From: Chryseobacterium sp. SORGH_AS_0447
GTDB lineage: Bacteria > Bacteroidota > Bacteroidia > Flavobacteriales > Weeksellaceae
DNA length: 64,000 nt
Direction: 5' to 3'
NCBI RefSeq assembly: GCF_030818695.1
Contig: NZ_JAUTAR010000001.1
Span: 310,001-374,000, forward strand
Part shown: positions 1 through 8,609 of the stretch, piece after piece
Position numbering within the stretch: the first letter of the stretch is position 1
Layout: every line of letters begins with the position of its first letter
The notes under the pieces: model-generated
Databases searched by the model: none
What the model saw: only the letters and a program-made list of their open reading frames with translations
Told to the model about the DNA's origin: nothing
Made by a program: the position numbers and the translations under genes

Positions 1-1310
1 ATTAGCAGATAATGCAGATTGTGCTCACAAAATTTTTTAAACGCAAAGATGGTTGTTTATACCGCTTATTTTAAGAGACAAAGGCAGATAAATCTGCTGC
101 GCGAAGCGAACGTAACCTTCATCAATCAGCTTGCTGATTCGCCCTTTGTTTCCTTTAAATAATACATTTCGAAAAGGAATCTTTGCGTTAAAGAAAATAG
201 CACGCAGATCTTGCAGGTGACGCAGATTTTTGTCTGTGGAATTTTTCAACGCAAAGATGGTTGTTTTATACCGCTAATTTTAAGAGACAAAGGCAGATAA
301 ATCTGCTGCGCGAAGCGAACGTAACCTTCATCAATCAGCTTGCTGATTCGACATTTGCTTCCTTTAAATAATACATTTCGAAAAGGAATCTTTGCGTTAA
401 AGAAAATAGCACGCAGATTTTGCAGATGACGCAGATTTTTGTTTGCGGAATTTTTTTAAACGCAAAGATGGTTGTTTTATACCGTTTATTTTAAGAGGCA
501 AAGGCAGATAAATCTGCTACGCGAAGCAAACGTAACCTTCATCAATCAGCTTGCTGATTCGACCTTTGCTCACTTTAAATTATACATCCTGAAAAGAAAG
601 CCTTTGCGTTAAAGAAATAGCACGCAGATCTTGCAGATGACGCAGATTTTTGTCCGTGGAATTTTTTTAACGCAAAGATGAATGTTTTATACCGCTTATT
701 TAGAAAGCAAAGGCAGATAAAATCTGCTGCGCGAAGCGAACGTAACCTTCATCAATCAGCTTGCTGATTCGACCTTTGCTCACTTAAAACTATACATAAT
801 GAAAAGGAAACCTTTGCGTTAAAGAAAATAGCACGCAGATTTTGCAGATGACGCAGATTTTTGTCTGTAGAATTTTTCAACGTAAAGATGAATGTTTATA
901 CTGCTTATTTAAGAAGCAAAGGCAGATAAATCTGCTGCGCGAAGCGAACGTAACCTTCATCAATCAGCTTGCTGATTCGCTCTTTGCTCACTTAAAATTA
1001 TACATCATGAAAAGGAATCTTTGCGTTAAAGAAAATAGCACGCAGATCTTGCAGATGACGCAGATTTTTGTTTGTGGAATTTTCAACGCAAAGATGGATG
1101 CTTTATACCTCTGATTTTAAGAAGCAAGGCAGATAAATCTGCTGCGCGACGCGAACGTAACCTTCATCAATCAGCTTGCTGATTCACCCTTTTCTTCCTT
1201 TAAATAATACATTTCGAAAAGGAATCTTTGCGTTAAAGAAAATAGCACGCAGACCTTGCAGATGACGCAGATGTTTTTGTGGAATCCGAAAAGAAATTTT
1301 TGCGTTAAAA
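1..1310. repeat. Tandem array of about six ~209-bp noncoding repeats
   Basis: The marker GTAACCTTC recurs at 112, 321, 532, 742, 950 and 1157, giving periods of 209, 211, 210, 208 and 207 bp; the first and last copies are partial. Each unit contains an inverted pair AACGCAAAG / CTTTGCGTT (for example 248-256 and 390-398), an inner GCAAAGG / CCTTTGC pair, the small palindromes CAGATAAATCTG and AATCAGCTTGCTGATT, and a direct-repeat block built from ACGCAGAT and TTGCAGAT. Copies differ by scattered substitutions and 1-2 nt indels, so the array is not recent. No reading frame is conserved across units. The nested inverted repeats suggest long hairpins or a MITE/REP-like origin; function unknown. 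Confidence 0.9.
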
Positions 1311-1440
1311 ATCTCCGGCGATATCACAAAGCTATTATTTTAAAATTATGGCATACGCAATCCATAAGCCATTTGTCTGATCTATGACCGCAATTTATCT
1401 TTCGTCCCTTTGACTGGGCATGAATTGAAAAAGTTTTCCT

Positions 1441-1448
1441 TATTTTTG
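1441..1448 (+). promoter_or_regulatory. Candidate -7 box for msrA
   Basis: TATTTTTG matches the Bacteroidota -7 consensus TAnnTTTG and lies 63 nt before the msrA start. No TTG is correctly spaced for a -33 element, so this is tentative. Confidence 0.35.
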
Positions 1449-1511
1449 ATATGTTTTTCTCCATTCCTATTCCGTGAACGAGAAAATATTTAAAATCATA
1501 ATCAAACGAAA

Positions 1512-2066
1512 ATGGATAACAATAATTTAGAACAGATCACTTTCGGAGGCGGATGTTTCTGGTGTGTGGAAAGCTGTTTCAATATGCTGAAAGGCGTACA
1601 ATCTGCTATTTCAGGATATTCCGGAGGCCATAAAGACAATCCGACTTATGAAGAAGTCTGTACGGGAACAACAGGCCATGCGGAAGTCGTGCAGATCACC
1701 TATGATCCGGCCGTTATTTCCTATGAACAGCTGATGGACGTTTTCTTCTTCCTTCATGATCCGACCCAGCTCAACAGACAGGGCAATGATGTCGGAACCC
1801 AGTACCGCTCCGTCATTTATTACAAAGATGATGCGGAAAAGGCAAAAGCAGAACAGGCCATCGAAGTTTCCAAGCAATCCGGAAGATGGACAGGAACTTA
1901 CGTTACCGAACTTACGAAATTTGAGAAGTTCTGGCCGGCAGAACAGTATCACCAGGGGTATTATAATGAAAACCCGACACAGCCGTATTGCAGCGCTGTC
2001 GTAGGGCCGAAGATCCAGAAATTCAAAAAGCATTTCGGGGAACTTGGGATGCTGAATGCAGAGTAA
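1512..2066 (+). CDS. msrA: Peptide-methionine (S)-S-oxide reductase MsrA
   Basis: This enzyme repairs the S-epimer of methionine sulfoxide in proteins and free methionine, using a catalytic cysteine that is recycled by thioredoxin. The family signature GGGCFWCVE is at residues 12-20 with catalytic Cys15, followed by the conserved GYSGG and the segment HDPTQLNRQGNDVGTQYRS around residues 77-95. The length, 184 aa, is normal for a stand-alone MsrA without a fused MsrB, and no signal peptide is seen, so it should be cytoplasmic. It is monocistronic: the repeat array lies upstream and a hairpin terminator is shared with the convergent susD-like gene. ATG 1512 puts the first beta strand at the usual position. 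Confidence 0.97.
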   Translation: MDNNNLEQITFGGGCFWCVESCFNMLKGVQSAISGYSGGHKDNPTYEEVCTGTTGHAEVVQITYDPAVISYEQLMDVFFFLHDPTQLNRQGNDVGTQYRSVIYYKDDAEKAKAEQAIEVSKQSGRWTGTYVTELTKFEKFWPAEQYHQGYYNENPTQPYCSAVVGPKIQKFKKHFGELGMLNAE

Positions 2067-2089
2067 TCCTGCATCGATCTTAAAAAAAT

Positions 2090-2119
2090 AAAAGCGAAGA
2101 GACTAATCCCTTCGCTTTT
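2090..2119. terminator. Bidirectional terminator between msrA and the susD-like gene
   Basis: AAAAGCGAAG (2090-2099) pairs with CTTCGCTTTT (2110-2119) around a 10-nt loop. A/T tracts on both sides let it serve both convergent genes. Confidence 0.85.
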
Positions 2120-2159
2120 TGTTTACAAAAATAATCGCTTTATAAAAAGAAATAACCGT

Positions 2160-3923
2160 TTAGTATCCAGGGTTCTGGGTAAAATCTTTTGAGGCATCAA
2201 TGGTAGCCTGCGGAATCGGGAAAATTCTCCGGTAAGGCTGGGTAGCCGGTTTTGCCGTTCCCGCAAGATCAAACTTCCCGAAGCGGATCATGGCTTTTCT
2301 CCTGTACAATTCCCAATACAGCTCATAGCCCGATTCCTTGAATAAAGTATTGGCATCCAGAGAAGTAAGCGCAACTCCCGGAGCATTGCCTTTTAAGGCA
2401 TCATTCGTCCGGCTTAGTCTGAGTTTATTAACATCCGCCAGGGCAGCCGTTATATTTCCGTTTCTGAAATAGGCTTCCGCCCGCATCATATAAATCGTTC
2501 CCAAACGGTATAAAGGGATATCGACACCGCTTGTACCGTTGTTTCCATAGCCGGGATCAAATTCAAATTTGAAGTTTCTTACGCCTCTGTTGATTTGTGC
2601 CTGGGTAAAGACAGCTTCCGAGGGATTATCAAAATTAAGATCAGGCGTAAAATCTGCGGCCAGAGTTGTATTTTTTTCTGTAAAAAGTTTATAAACTTTA
2701 ATTCTGCCATCTGCCGTCATATCAAAATTCCCATTGACGATCTTAGGGCCGTATTGCTGCCCCACCTGCAGGCCTCTGTTGAAATGGAACCAGGGCTTTC
2801 CTGTTCCTTCTACTTTGCTGGTAGAGGGTACGCTTACATCGGTACCGTCGTTTCTGAACCACGTTCCGTCTGAGTACTGATAGCTTCTCTGGAAACGGGG
2901 ATCGTTATGGTTTCCGTCCCAGGAATAATAAAATTCCGGCGTTACGCACGACGCATTTGTCCCGCGGTTGTCAGGTGATGGTTTCTGAATTCTTTCCATG
3001 GACATATAGGCCAGGTCATTATCGGAACCTTTGTCCGAATTCGCAATTTTTTTCTGAACCACCGTAAAGATCATCTCTTTACTCGTATCATTGTCGATGT
3101 CGAAATTGTGGAAATAATTGGATTCCAGGCTGAAAAGGGAATTGTTGATCAGTAAATTGGAATACTGGATCACTTTATCCATATCCGTACCGCCTCCGTT
3201 GATGGCCTGCTCTGTAAAGCTGAAGGTACTGGCTGTTTTAGTTTTCAGAACAGCCCTGTTCAGATACATATCCGCCAGCAGTGCGTAAGCGGCCTGTCTG
3301 GTAAATCTTCCGGCATGGGTATTCTTGGTTTTGATGTCCGCCAAATTGGGGATAAGTCCCTCCACTTCCGTAATCAAAGCATCAATAGTGGTTTCCGCTT
3401 TGCGGATCTGGATAGGAGCATTAATGTTATCCGGATCTCTGTATGGTGCCTGCCCGAACAGATCAATCGTCGTATAGGTATAAAATGCCAGCAGTCCTTT
3501 GGCTTCTGCCAGGAATAAATCTTTATTGGCCGCTGTACTTTTATTGGCGCTCGCGATTGCCGTTAAGGATTTGGTAATCCCGAAATTCAGCTGATTCCAG
3601 GTGTTTTTTACCACATCGCTATTGGCATCCCAGGTAAATTCGTGCATGGCTCTCCATTTTCCGCCGTCGCCCCAGTCACTTCCCCGGGTTGGCAGAATGG
3701 CCTCATCGGTAGAATATTCCTGCAGGGCGAAGACTCCGCCATGATCTACAAAAGTTCCCTCACCCAGCTGGCTGTAAGCTGCCGCCAGAGCCGCTTCAGG
3801 ATCCGCCACTTCAGCGCCCAGCACCTCATCGATTACTTTTTCATCCAGGTTAGTACATCCTACCAGCGCCAGTGCGGCAATGGATAAAACAAGGGTATTG
3901 ATATTTAAAAATTTAGATTTCAT
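2160..3923 (-). CDS. SusD/RagB-family outer-membrane lipoprotein
   Basis: SusD-family proteins are surface lipoproteins that capture a nutrient and form the lid of a SusC-type TonB-dependent channel. The 587-aa product starts with a lipoprotein signal peptide ending ALALVGC (acylated Cys23), then an alpha-helical TPR-like body, and ends with the family-typical tail around RRIFPIPQATIDAS and TQNPGY. The gene follows its susC-like partner after a 12-nt gap, so the two are one transcript. Substrate cannot be read from sequence. No glycoside hydrolase or SusE/F gene is near; the adjacent secreted enzymes are a phospholipase C-like protein and a metallophosphoesterase. Confidence 0.95.
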   Translation of the reverse strand: MKSKFLNINTLVLSIAALALVGCTNLDEKVIDEVLGAEVADPEAALAAAYSQLGEGTFVDHGGVFALQEYSTDEAILPTRGSDWGDGGKWRAMHEFTWDANSDVVKNTWNQLNFGITKSLTAIASANKSTAANKDLFLAEAKGLLAFYTYTTIDLFGQAPYRDPDNINAPIQIRKAETTIDALITEVEGLIPNLADIKTKNTHAGRFTRQAAYALLADMYLNRAVLKTKTASTFSFTEQAINGGGTDMDKVIQYSNLLINNSLFSLESNYFHNFDIDNDTSKEMIFTVVQKKIANSDKGSDNDLAYMSMERIQKPSPDNRGTNASCVTPEFYYSWDGNHNDPRFQRSYQYSDGTWFRNDGTDVSVPSTSKVEGTGKPWFHFNRGLQVGQQYGPKIVNGNFDMTADGRIKVYKLFTEKNTTLAADFTPDLNFDNPSEAVFTQAQINRGVRNFKFEFDPGYGNNGTSGVDIPLYRLGTIYMMRAEAYFRNGNITAALADVNKLRLSRTNDALKGNAPGVALTSLDANTLFKESGYELYWELYRRKAMIRFGKFDLAGTAKPATQPYRRIFPIPQATIDASKDFTQNPGY

Positions 3924-3935
3924 GATTTCTTTTAA

Positions 3936-6900
3936 TTAAAATTTAACGGTTGCGCCCAGGATAAAGGTCTTGGCAGAAGGATAAGTAGTATAATCGATTC
4001 CCAGCGACTGGTTTCCTCCCACCTGCTTGTTGGTATCCACCAACGGATCGTAACCGGAATAATGGGTAATTGTAAATACATTCTGTGCACTTACATACAG
4101 ATTAATGCTTCTCAGGAATTTCAGCTGGTTGATATCGAAAGTGTATCCCAGCCTTACATTATTCAGACGGAGAAAATCCGATTTTTCAAGATATAAGGAA
4201 GACAGCTGAGGCTGATTGGTGAAACTTGCCCCCGATTCGTAAAAGCTTTTCAGCACATTCCTGTCCGAAGCCAGGTTGTTGATGTTTAAATCCAATGCCG
4301 TATTGTTGACCAGATATCCTCCGGTCTGCCCGATGAAGGAGAATGCAAAGTCGAATTTCTTGTATTTCATGTAGGAATTGATCCCGAAAGTGAAATTCGG
4401 AATGGCCCCTTCGAAAATTTTTCGGTCGTTCTGATCGATTCTTCCGTCGCCGTTGAGGTCTTCATAGATATATTTTCCGCTGGCATCCACTCCCAGGTAA
4501 TTGTACATATAAAAGGACCCTGCTTCATAGCCGTTTTTATAAATATTCGCCGTTACCCCGGAAAGTCCCGGTCCGGAAACTTCCCCTGAATAGATTGCTG
4601 AAACCGGAAGATCTTTTACCACGTTGTTTACGGTGGCCCCGTTTACATCGAAGTTCCAGGTAAAGTTTTCATTTCTGATGATTTCGGAGCCTAAGGAAAA
4701 TTCAAACCCTTTGTTTACGATCTGCGCGTCAACGTTTCTCCAGACGTTACTGGTAGGACTTAACGGCCTTGAAGGAATATTCAGGATAGGATCTTTCGTT
4801 GTTTTATGATAGTATTCCAATGATCCGTAGAGCTTGTTTCTGAAGAGGCTGAAATCTGCCCCGATGTTGGTCTGCTCCACCACTTCCCATTTAAGATCCG
4901 GATTTACCGTCCGGTTGATGGCCACCCCGTTGATCAGATTTAAATTATCATATAAATAATATCCCGCCGCCTGGGTAAGAGAAGAACTGGCCTGGGTAAT
5001 TTTGTTCGGAACTTCCTGGTTACCGGTCTGCCCCCAGCTTCCTCTCAGTTTCAATTCATTAATGATCTGTGAGTCTTTCAGGAAATTTTCATTGGAAACC
5101 GTCCAGCCTACCGCTACCGAAGGGAAATATCCGTATTTGTTGTTTTTTCCGAAACGCGTAGAGCCGTCTGCTCTCAGGGAAGCGGTCAGAAGGTATTTTT
5201 TATCAAAATTGTAATTTACCCTTCCGAAATACGACTGCAGTTCATTTTCCTGAGCATAGCCGGCGCCCGGCACAAATGCCGTTCCTGAGTATCCGGGATT
5301 GATTTCCGGAGCAATTCCCGCTCCCTGCGCTGCAATATCTTTTACCCCGAAATAAGTCCCGGTATTTTTAAATTTCTGGTAAGAAAAACCTCCCAAAAGA
5401 CTGAAATTATGTCTTTGAAGATTAAAATCATACGTAAGATAATGCTCCAAAAGCACATTATAGGAATCCAGATTGGCCTGAACGTATACTCCTTTCGGCG
5501 TCCGGTCGGTAATATTCGGATACATGGTGGTATTTCTTTCCGACATGGTTTTATCGATTCCCAGATTGAATTTGTAATTCAGTCCCGGTAAAATCCTCAG
5601 TGTGGCTTCCGTATTCCCCAGCACCCTGAAGGTATTGGTTTTGTCACTGTATACGCTCAGCAAATACAACGGATTGTAGTGGGCATTCATGTTGAAATTG
5701 GTATAATTTCCGTTTTCATCGTATACGGAACGTGTAGGGTTGGCCATCAGCGCATGGATGATCAGCTGCCCGTCGGACCCGGCGTTTCCGCCATTCGGGA
5801 TTCCGGTTTCTTTAATATCACTTGCGGTAAGGTTTACCTTTACTTTCAGCCTTTTGTTATCAAAAAAAGATTCTTCTGCGTTGATCCGGGCGGTGTTTCT
5901 CTTGAAGCTGCTGTTCAGTACGATTCCGTCCTGATCCATGTGGGAAACCGAAGCAAAATAGCTTCCCGTATCCGTCGCTTTGGAAAAGGAAACCGAATGA
6001 TTGGAAGAAACCGCATTTCGGTAGATCTCGTCCTGCCAGTCGGTATTTCCGCCGTGGTCGTACAGCTTATTGATTCCTGCTGCCCGATATTCGTCTGCCG
6101 TCAGCAGATCCAGCTTTTTGATCACCGAAGAAAAGCCCAGATACGTATCATAGGTAAACATCGGCTCTCCTTTCTTTCCTCTTTTTGTCGTCACCAATAC
6201 CACCCCGTTTGATCCTCTGGCTCCGTAGATCGCGGCTGCAGAAGCATCTTTCAAAACGGTGATGAATTCGATATCATTGGTATTTAAAAAATTCAGCGGG
6301 TTTTTTGCCTGTACATTTCCCAGTCCTACGTTCGGGCTTTGGGCACTTACCGGATCATTGTTCAATGGAACACCGTCTACTACGAACAAAGGCGTACTTC
6401 CGCTTCTGATGGATCCGATCCCCCGGATGGAAACATTCACTCCGGCTCCCGGTTCACCGCTTGTCTGCACGATCCGAACCCCGGCTACTTTACCCTGCAT
6501 GAGATTGTCCACAGAAATGTTCATTCCTTCTTTGAAATTTTCCGCTTTCAGCTGGCTGATGGCTCCGGTTAGATCCGATTTTTTCTGCGAACCGTATCCC
6601 ACTAAGGTTACTTCTTCAATGGAAGTTGCAGTTTTTTTAGATTTCAGGCTGATGGAAACCGTCGGGCCTGAAATTTTTACCATCTGCGCGGCATATCCGT
6701 CATAGGAAACGGATAACGTCTGCCCGATTCCTGCCGAAACCGTAAAATTTCCGGAGGCATCTGTGGTTACGGTTTCTCCCGTTTCCACTACGGTTACTTT
6801 CGCCCCTTCTATGGCGGAGCCGTCCTGATCCGATACATTTCCGGTAATCGTTTCATTCGCCTGCGAGGCGACTGCATAACGCGCCGGAAGCTTTTCTGCA

Positions 6901-6980
6901 TGAACCTGATGGCCCACCAGGAAAATCAGGGCGATCGGAATTAGTTTTTTAAACGTAAAAGAATTAATTTTGTGGTACAT
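3936..6980 (-). CDS. SusC/RagA-family TonB-linked outer-membrane transporter
   Basis: A 1014-aa TonB-dependent importer. A signal peptide ends near residue 28 (HQVHA). A carboxypeptidase-regulatory-like beta-sandwich follows (about residues 43-115, beginning ITGNVSDQDG). The plug domain carries the SusC signatures VSIRGIGSIRSG and TPLFVVDGVPL, and the remainder is the 22-strand barrel ending in an aromatic residue (ATVKF). It is the first gene of the susCD pair and diverges from the phospholipase C-like gene across 327 bp. Substrate unknown. The signature order and length are normal, with no truncation. Confidence 0.96.
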   Translation of the reverse strand: MYHKINSFTFKKLIPIALIFLVGHQVHAEKLPARYAVASQANETITGNVSDQDGSAIEGAKVTVVETGETVTTDASGNFTVSAGIGQTLSVSYDGYAAQMVKISGPTVSISLKSKKTATSIEEVTLVGYGSQKKSDLTGAISQLKAENFKEGMNISVDNLMQGKVAGVRIVQTSGEPGAGVNVSIRGIGSIRSGSTPLFVVDGVPLNNDPVSAQSPNVGLGNVQAKNPLNFLNTNDIEFITVLKDASAAAIYGARGSNGVVLVTTKRGKKGEPMFTYDTYLGFSSVIKKLDLLTADEYRAAGINKLYDHGGNTDWQDEIYRNAVSSNHSVSFSKATDTGSYFASVSHMDQDGIVLNSSFKRNTARINAEESFFDNKRLKVKVNLTASDIKETGIPNGGNAGSDGQLIIHALMANPTRSVYDENGNYTNFNMNAHYNPLYLLSVYSDKTNTFRVLGNTEATLRILPGLNYKFNLGIDKTMSERNTTMYPNITDRTPKGVYVQANLDSYNVLLEHYLTYDFNLQRHNFSLLGGFSYQKFKNTGTYFGVKDIAAQGAGIAPEINPGYSGTAFVPGAGYAQENELQSYFGRVNYNFDKKYLLTASLRADGSTRFGKNNKYGYFPSVAVGWTVSNENFLKDSQIINELKLRGSWGQTGNQEVPNKITQASSSLTQAAGYYLYDNLNLINGVAINRTVNPDLKWEVVEQTNIGADFSLFRNKLYGSLEYYHKTTKDPILNIPSRPLSPTSNVWRNVDAQIVNKGFEFSLGSEIIRNENFTWNFDVNGATVNNVVKDLPVSAIYSGEVSGPGLSGVTANIYKNGYEAGSFYMYNYLGVDASGKYIYEDLNGDGRIDQNDRKIFEGAIPNFTFGINSYMKYKKFDFAFSFIGQTGGYLVNNTALDLNINNLASDRNVLKSFYESGASFTNQPQLSSLYLEKSDFLRLNNVRLGYTFDINQLKFLRSINLYVSAQNVFTITHYSGYDPLVDTNKQVGGNQSLGIDYTTYPSAKTFILGATVKF

Positions 6981-7307
6981 ATCATTAAGTAAAGTAATTA
7001 CATGACGTTACCTTGCTTGATAAAAGCCGCTGTTGTTGCCGCAACAGTGGTTTTCATTTCAGGCCGTCGTTAGTTTTATTTCGGGGTACAAAGTAAAAAC
7101 GTTTAAGCGGAAATGATTTTAACCTAATATTATCTTAAAATCAAATAAATATAAATGTTCGTTTTCGGGACGATACCATCCCATTCATCATCAAACACTT
7201 ACAAACAGGGCATTTTATCCATTTACATAACCTTAAAAAAGACTTAACATACTGTATAAGTACGGTCGCACAAAGACTCGTTAATTTCGCTGAATCAATT
7301 TGAATTC
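6981..7307. other. 327-bp divergent intergenic region
   Basis: This gap must hold the promoters of both the susCD pair and the phospholipase gene. The only clear structure is an inverted repeat at 7030-7047, CTGTTG-N6-CAACAG, within a longer imperfect match at about 7028-7050. It would form a hairpin in the susCD 5' leader or act as a regulator site. The motif TTACTTTG (minus strand, around 7090) is one mismatch from a -7 box. No small ORF is convincing. Confidence 0.5.
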
Positions 7308-8375
7308 ATGAAAAAGGCAGTTTTTTTAGTCATGTCCCTCGCCCCGTTCTCACTTTTCTGGTCGCAGGTGCAGCCACTTGATGATCTTAAAATAAATGAG
7401 ATCCAGGTAATCGGCTCTCACAATTCCTATAAAAAGACCCTCCTTCCTGAGGTGTATGAATACCTTTCGAAAAGGGATTCCCAGAATCTTCTCCCGAGGA
7501 TCCAGTATGAGCACATCCCGATTCCCCGGCAGCTGGACCTCGGGCTCCGCAATCTTGAAATTGATGTCTACGCCGACAGCAAAGGCGGAAAATATGCCCA
7601 CCCGAAAATTCTGGACCTGGTAAAAACCGCACAGCCTTTCGATCCGGAAGGAAAGATGAAAAAGCCGGGCTACAAAATGATCCATATTACGGATATCGAT
7701 TACCAGACCCAATATTATACGCTGGAAGACTGCCTCAAGGATCTGAAAAAGTGGTCGGATGCCCACCCTGATCACGACCCGATTTTCATTACGCTGGAAC
7801 CAAAAGATGGCAATGCCAACGCGTACGGTACCGAACCGGAACATTATACGGCCGAACTGTTTAACGACCTGGATGCCGAACTTGTAAAATATTTAGGGAA
7901 AAATAAAATCATCACGCCCGATGAGATCCGTGGCTCCTATCCTACCCTGAATGCAGCGGTTTTAAACAGAAACTGGCCGAAAGTACAAGAGGCAAAGGGC
8001 AAATTCCTGTTCGTGCTCGACAACAACGGCGAAAACCGGGACCTCTATATCAAAGGCCATCCGTCGCTGAAAGGAAGAATGATCTTTACCAATTCGGCTC
8101 CGGGAACTGCTGAAGCGGCGGTTTTATTCCGCAATGATCCGGGTCCCGAAATTACCGGGCTGATAAAACAAGGATACATTGTCCGGACGCGGGCGGATGC
8201 CGATACCATGGAAGCGAGAAAAGAGGATTACTCCAGGTTTGAAAAGGCAAAAGCAAGCGGGGCACAGATCATCACAACCGATTATTATCAGCCGAGCACG
8301 TTGTTTAAGTCAAACTATAAAATCAGTTTTGATCACCGTACCTATGAACGGAAAAATCCTGTAACCGGAAAATAG
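7308..8375 (+). CDS. Secreted Ca2+-dependent phosphatidylinositol-type phospholipase C (PI-PLC C1-like)
   Basis: The 355-aa product has a cleavable signal peptide (about residues 1-19) and a TIM-barrel PLC-like phosphodiesterase domain. Visible motifs are IGSHNSYK near the N-terminus (first catalytic His), LRNLEIDVYAD (acidic metal ligands), and FITLEPKDGN (Glu/Lys near the active site), in the order of the bacterial PI-PLC C1-like family. Such enzymes cleave phosphoinositides or related phosphodiesters outside the cytoplasm. The gene diverges from susCD and is followed by a strong hairpin, so it is probably monocistronic. The actual substrate, and a link to the SusCD pair, are inferences from position only. 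Confidence 0.88.
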   Translation: MKKAVFLVMSLAPFSLFWSQVQPLDDLKINEIQVIGSHNSYKKTLLPEVYEYLSKRDSQNLLPRIQYEHIPIPRQLDLGLRNLEIDVYADSKGGKYAHPKILDLVKTAQPFDPEGKMKKPGYKMIHITDIDYQTQYYTLEDCLKDLKKWSDAHPDHDPIFITLEPKDGNANAYGTEPEHYTAELFNDLDAELVKYLGKNKIITPDEIRGSYPTLNAAVLNRNWPKVQEAKGKFLFVLDNNGENRDLYIKGHPSLKGRMIFTNSAPGTAEAAVLFRNDPGPEITGLIKQGYIVRTRADADTMEARKEDYSRFEKAKASGAQIITTDYYQPSTLFKSNYKISFDHRTYERKNPVTGK

Positions 8376-8403
8376 AACATTTTTTACGATTAGATTTATA
8401 AAG

Positions 8404-8434
8404 GAAAAGGCTGCCGGTTACCGGTGGTCTTTTC
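8404..8434 (+). terminator. Terminator of the phospholipase gene
   Basis: GAAAAGGCTGCCGG (8404-8417) pairs with CCGGTGGTCTTTTC (8421-8434) over 14 positions, three of them G-T, followed by a T-rich stretch. Confidence 0.75.
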
Positions 8435-8436
8435 TG

Positions 8437-8578
8437 ATTTTTAAATACAAATGACAAAAATATTTTCACAAATAACACGGGAAATTTATCCGGATTCAGA
8501 TATGACTTTTTGATTTTGACATGATGCTTTTTAAACACAAATGACCCAAATTTTTTCGCGAATAATACAAGGAAATTA
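8437..8578. repeat. Two degenerate direct copies of a ~50-bp AT-rich sequence
   Basis: About 8437-8487 and 8524-8578 share the order TTTTTAAA, ACAAATGAC, a T-rich stretch, AATAACAC/AATAATAC and GGAAATT. They lie between the phospholipase and the metallophosphoesterase genes and have no coding potential. Confidence 0.6.
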
Positions 8579-8609
8579 AATGCAGAGTGCGAAACCTGTA
8601 GGAACTTAA

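Noticed and set aside
842..1114. 90-codon open frame within the repeat array
   Set aside because: It spans more than one repeat unit and equivalent frames are broken in the other copies, so it is a chance frame.
1..1310. CRISPR array
   Set aside because: Units are ~209 bp and nearly continuous, without short direct repeats and unique spacers; no cas genes in the window.
1..1310. Replication origin with iterated sites
   Set aside because: No DnaA-box clusters, dnaA, dnaN or rep gene nearby; the array composition is not that of an origin.
5679..6212. 177-codon plus-strand frame
   Set aside because: Shadow of the susC-like gene on the opposite strand.
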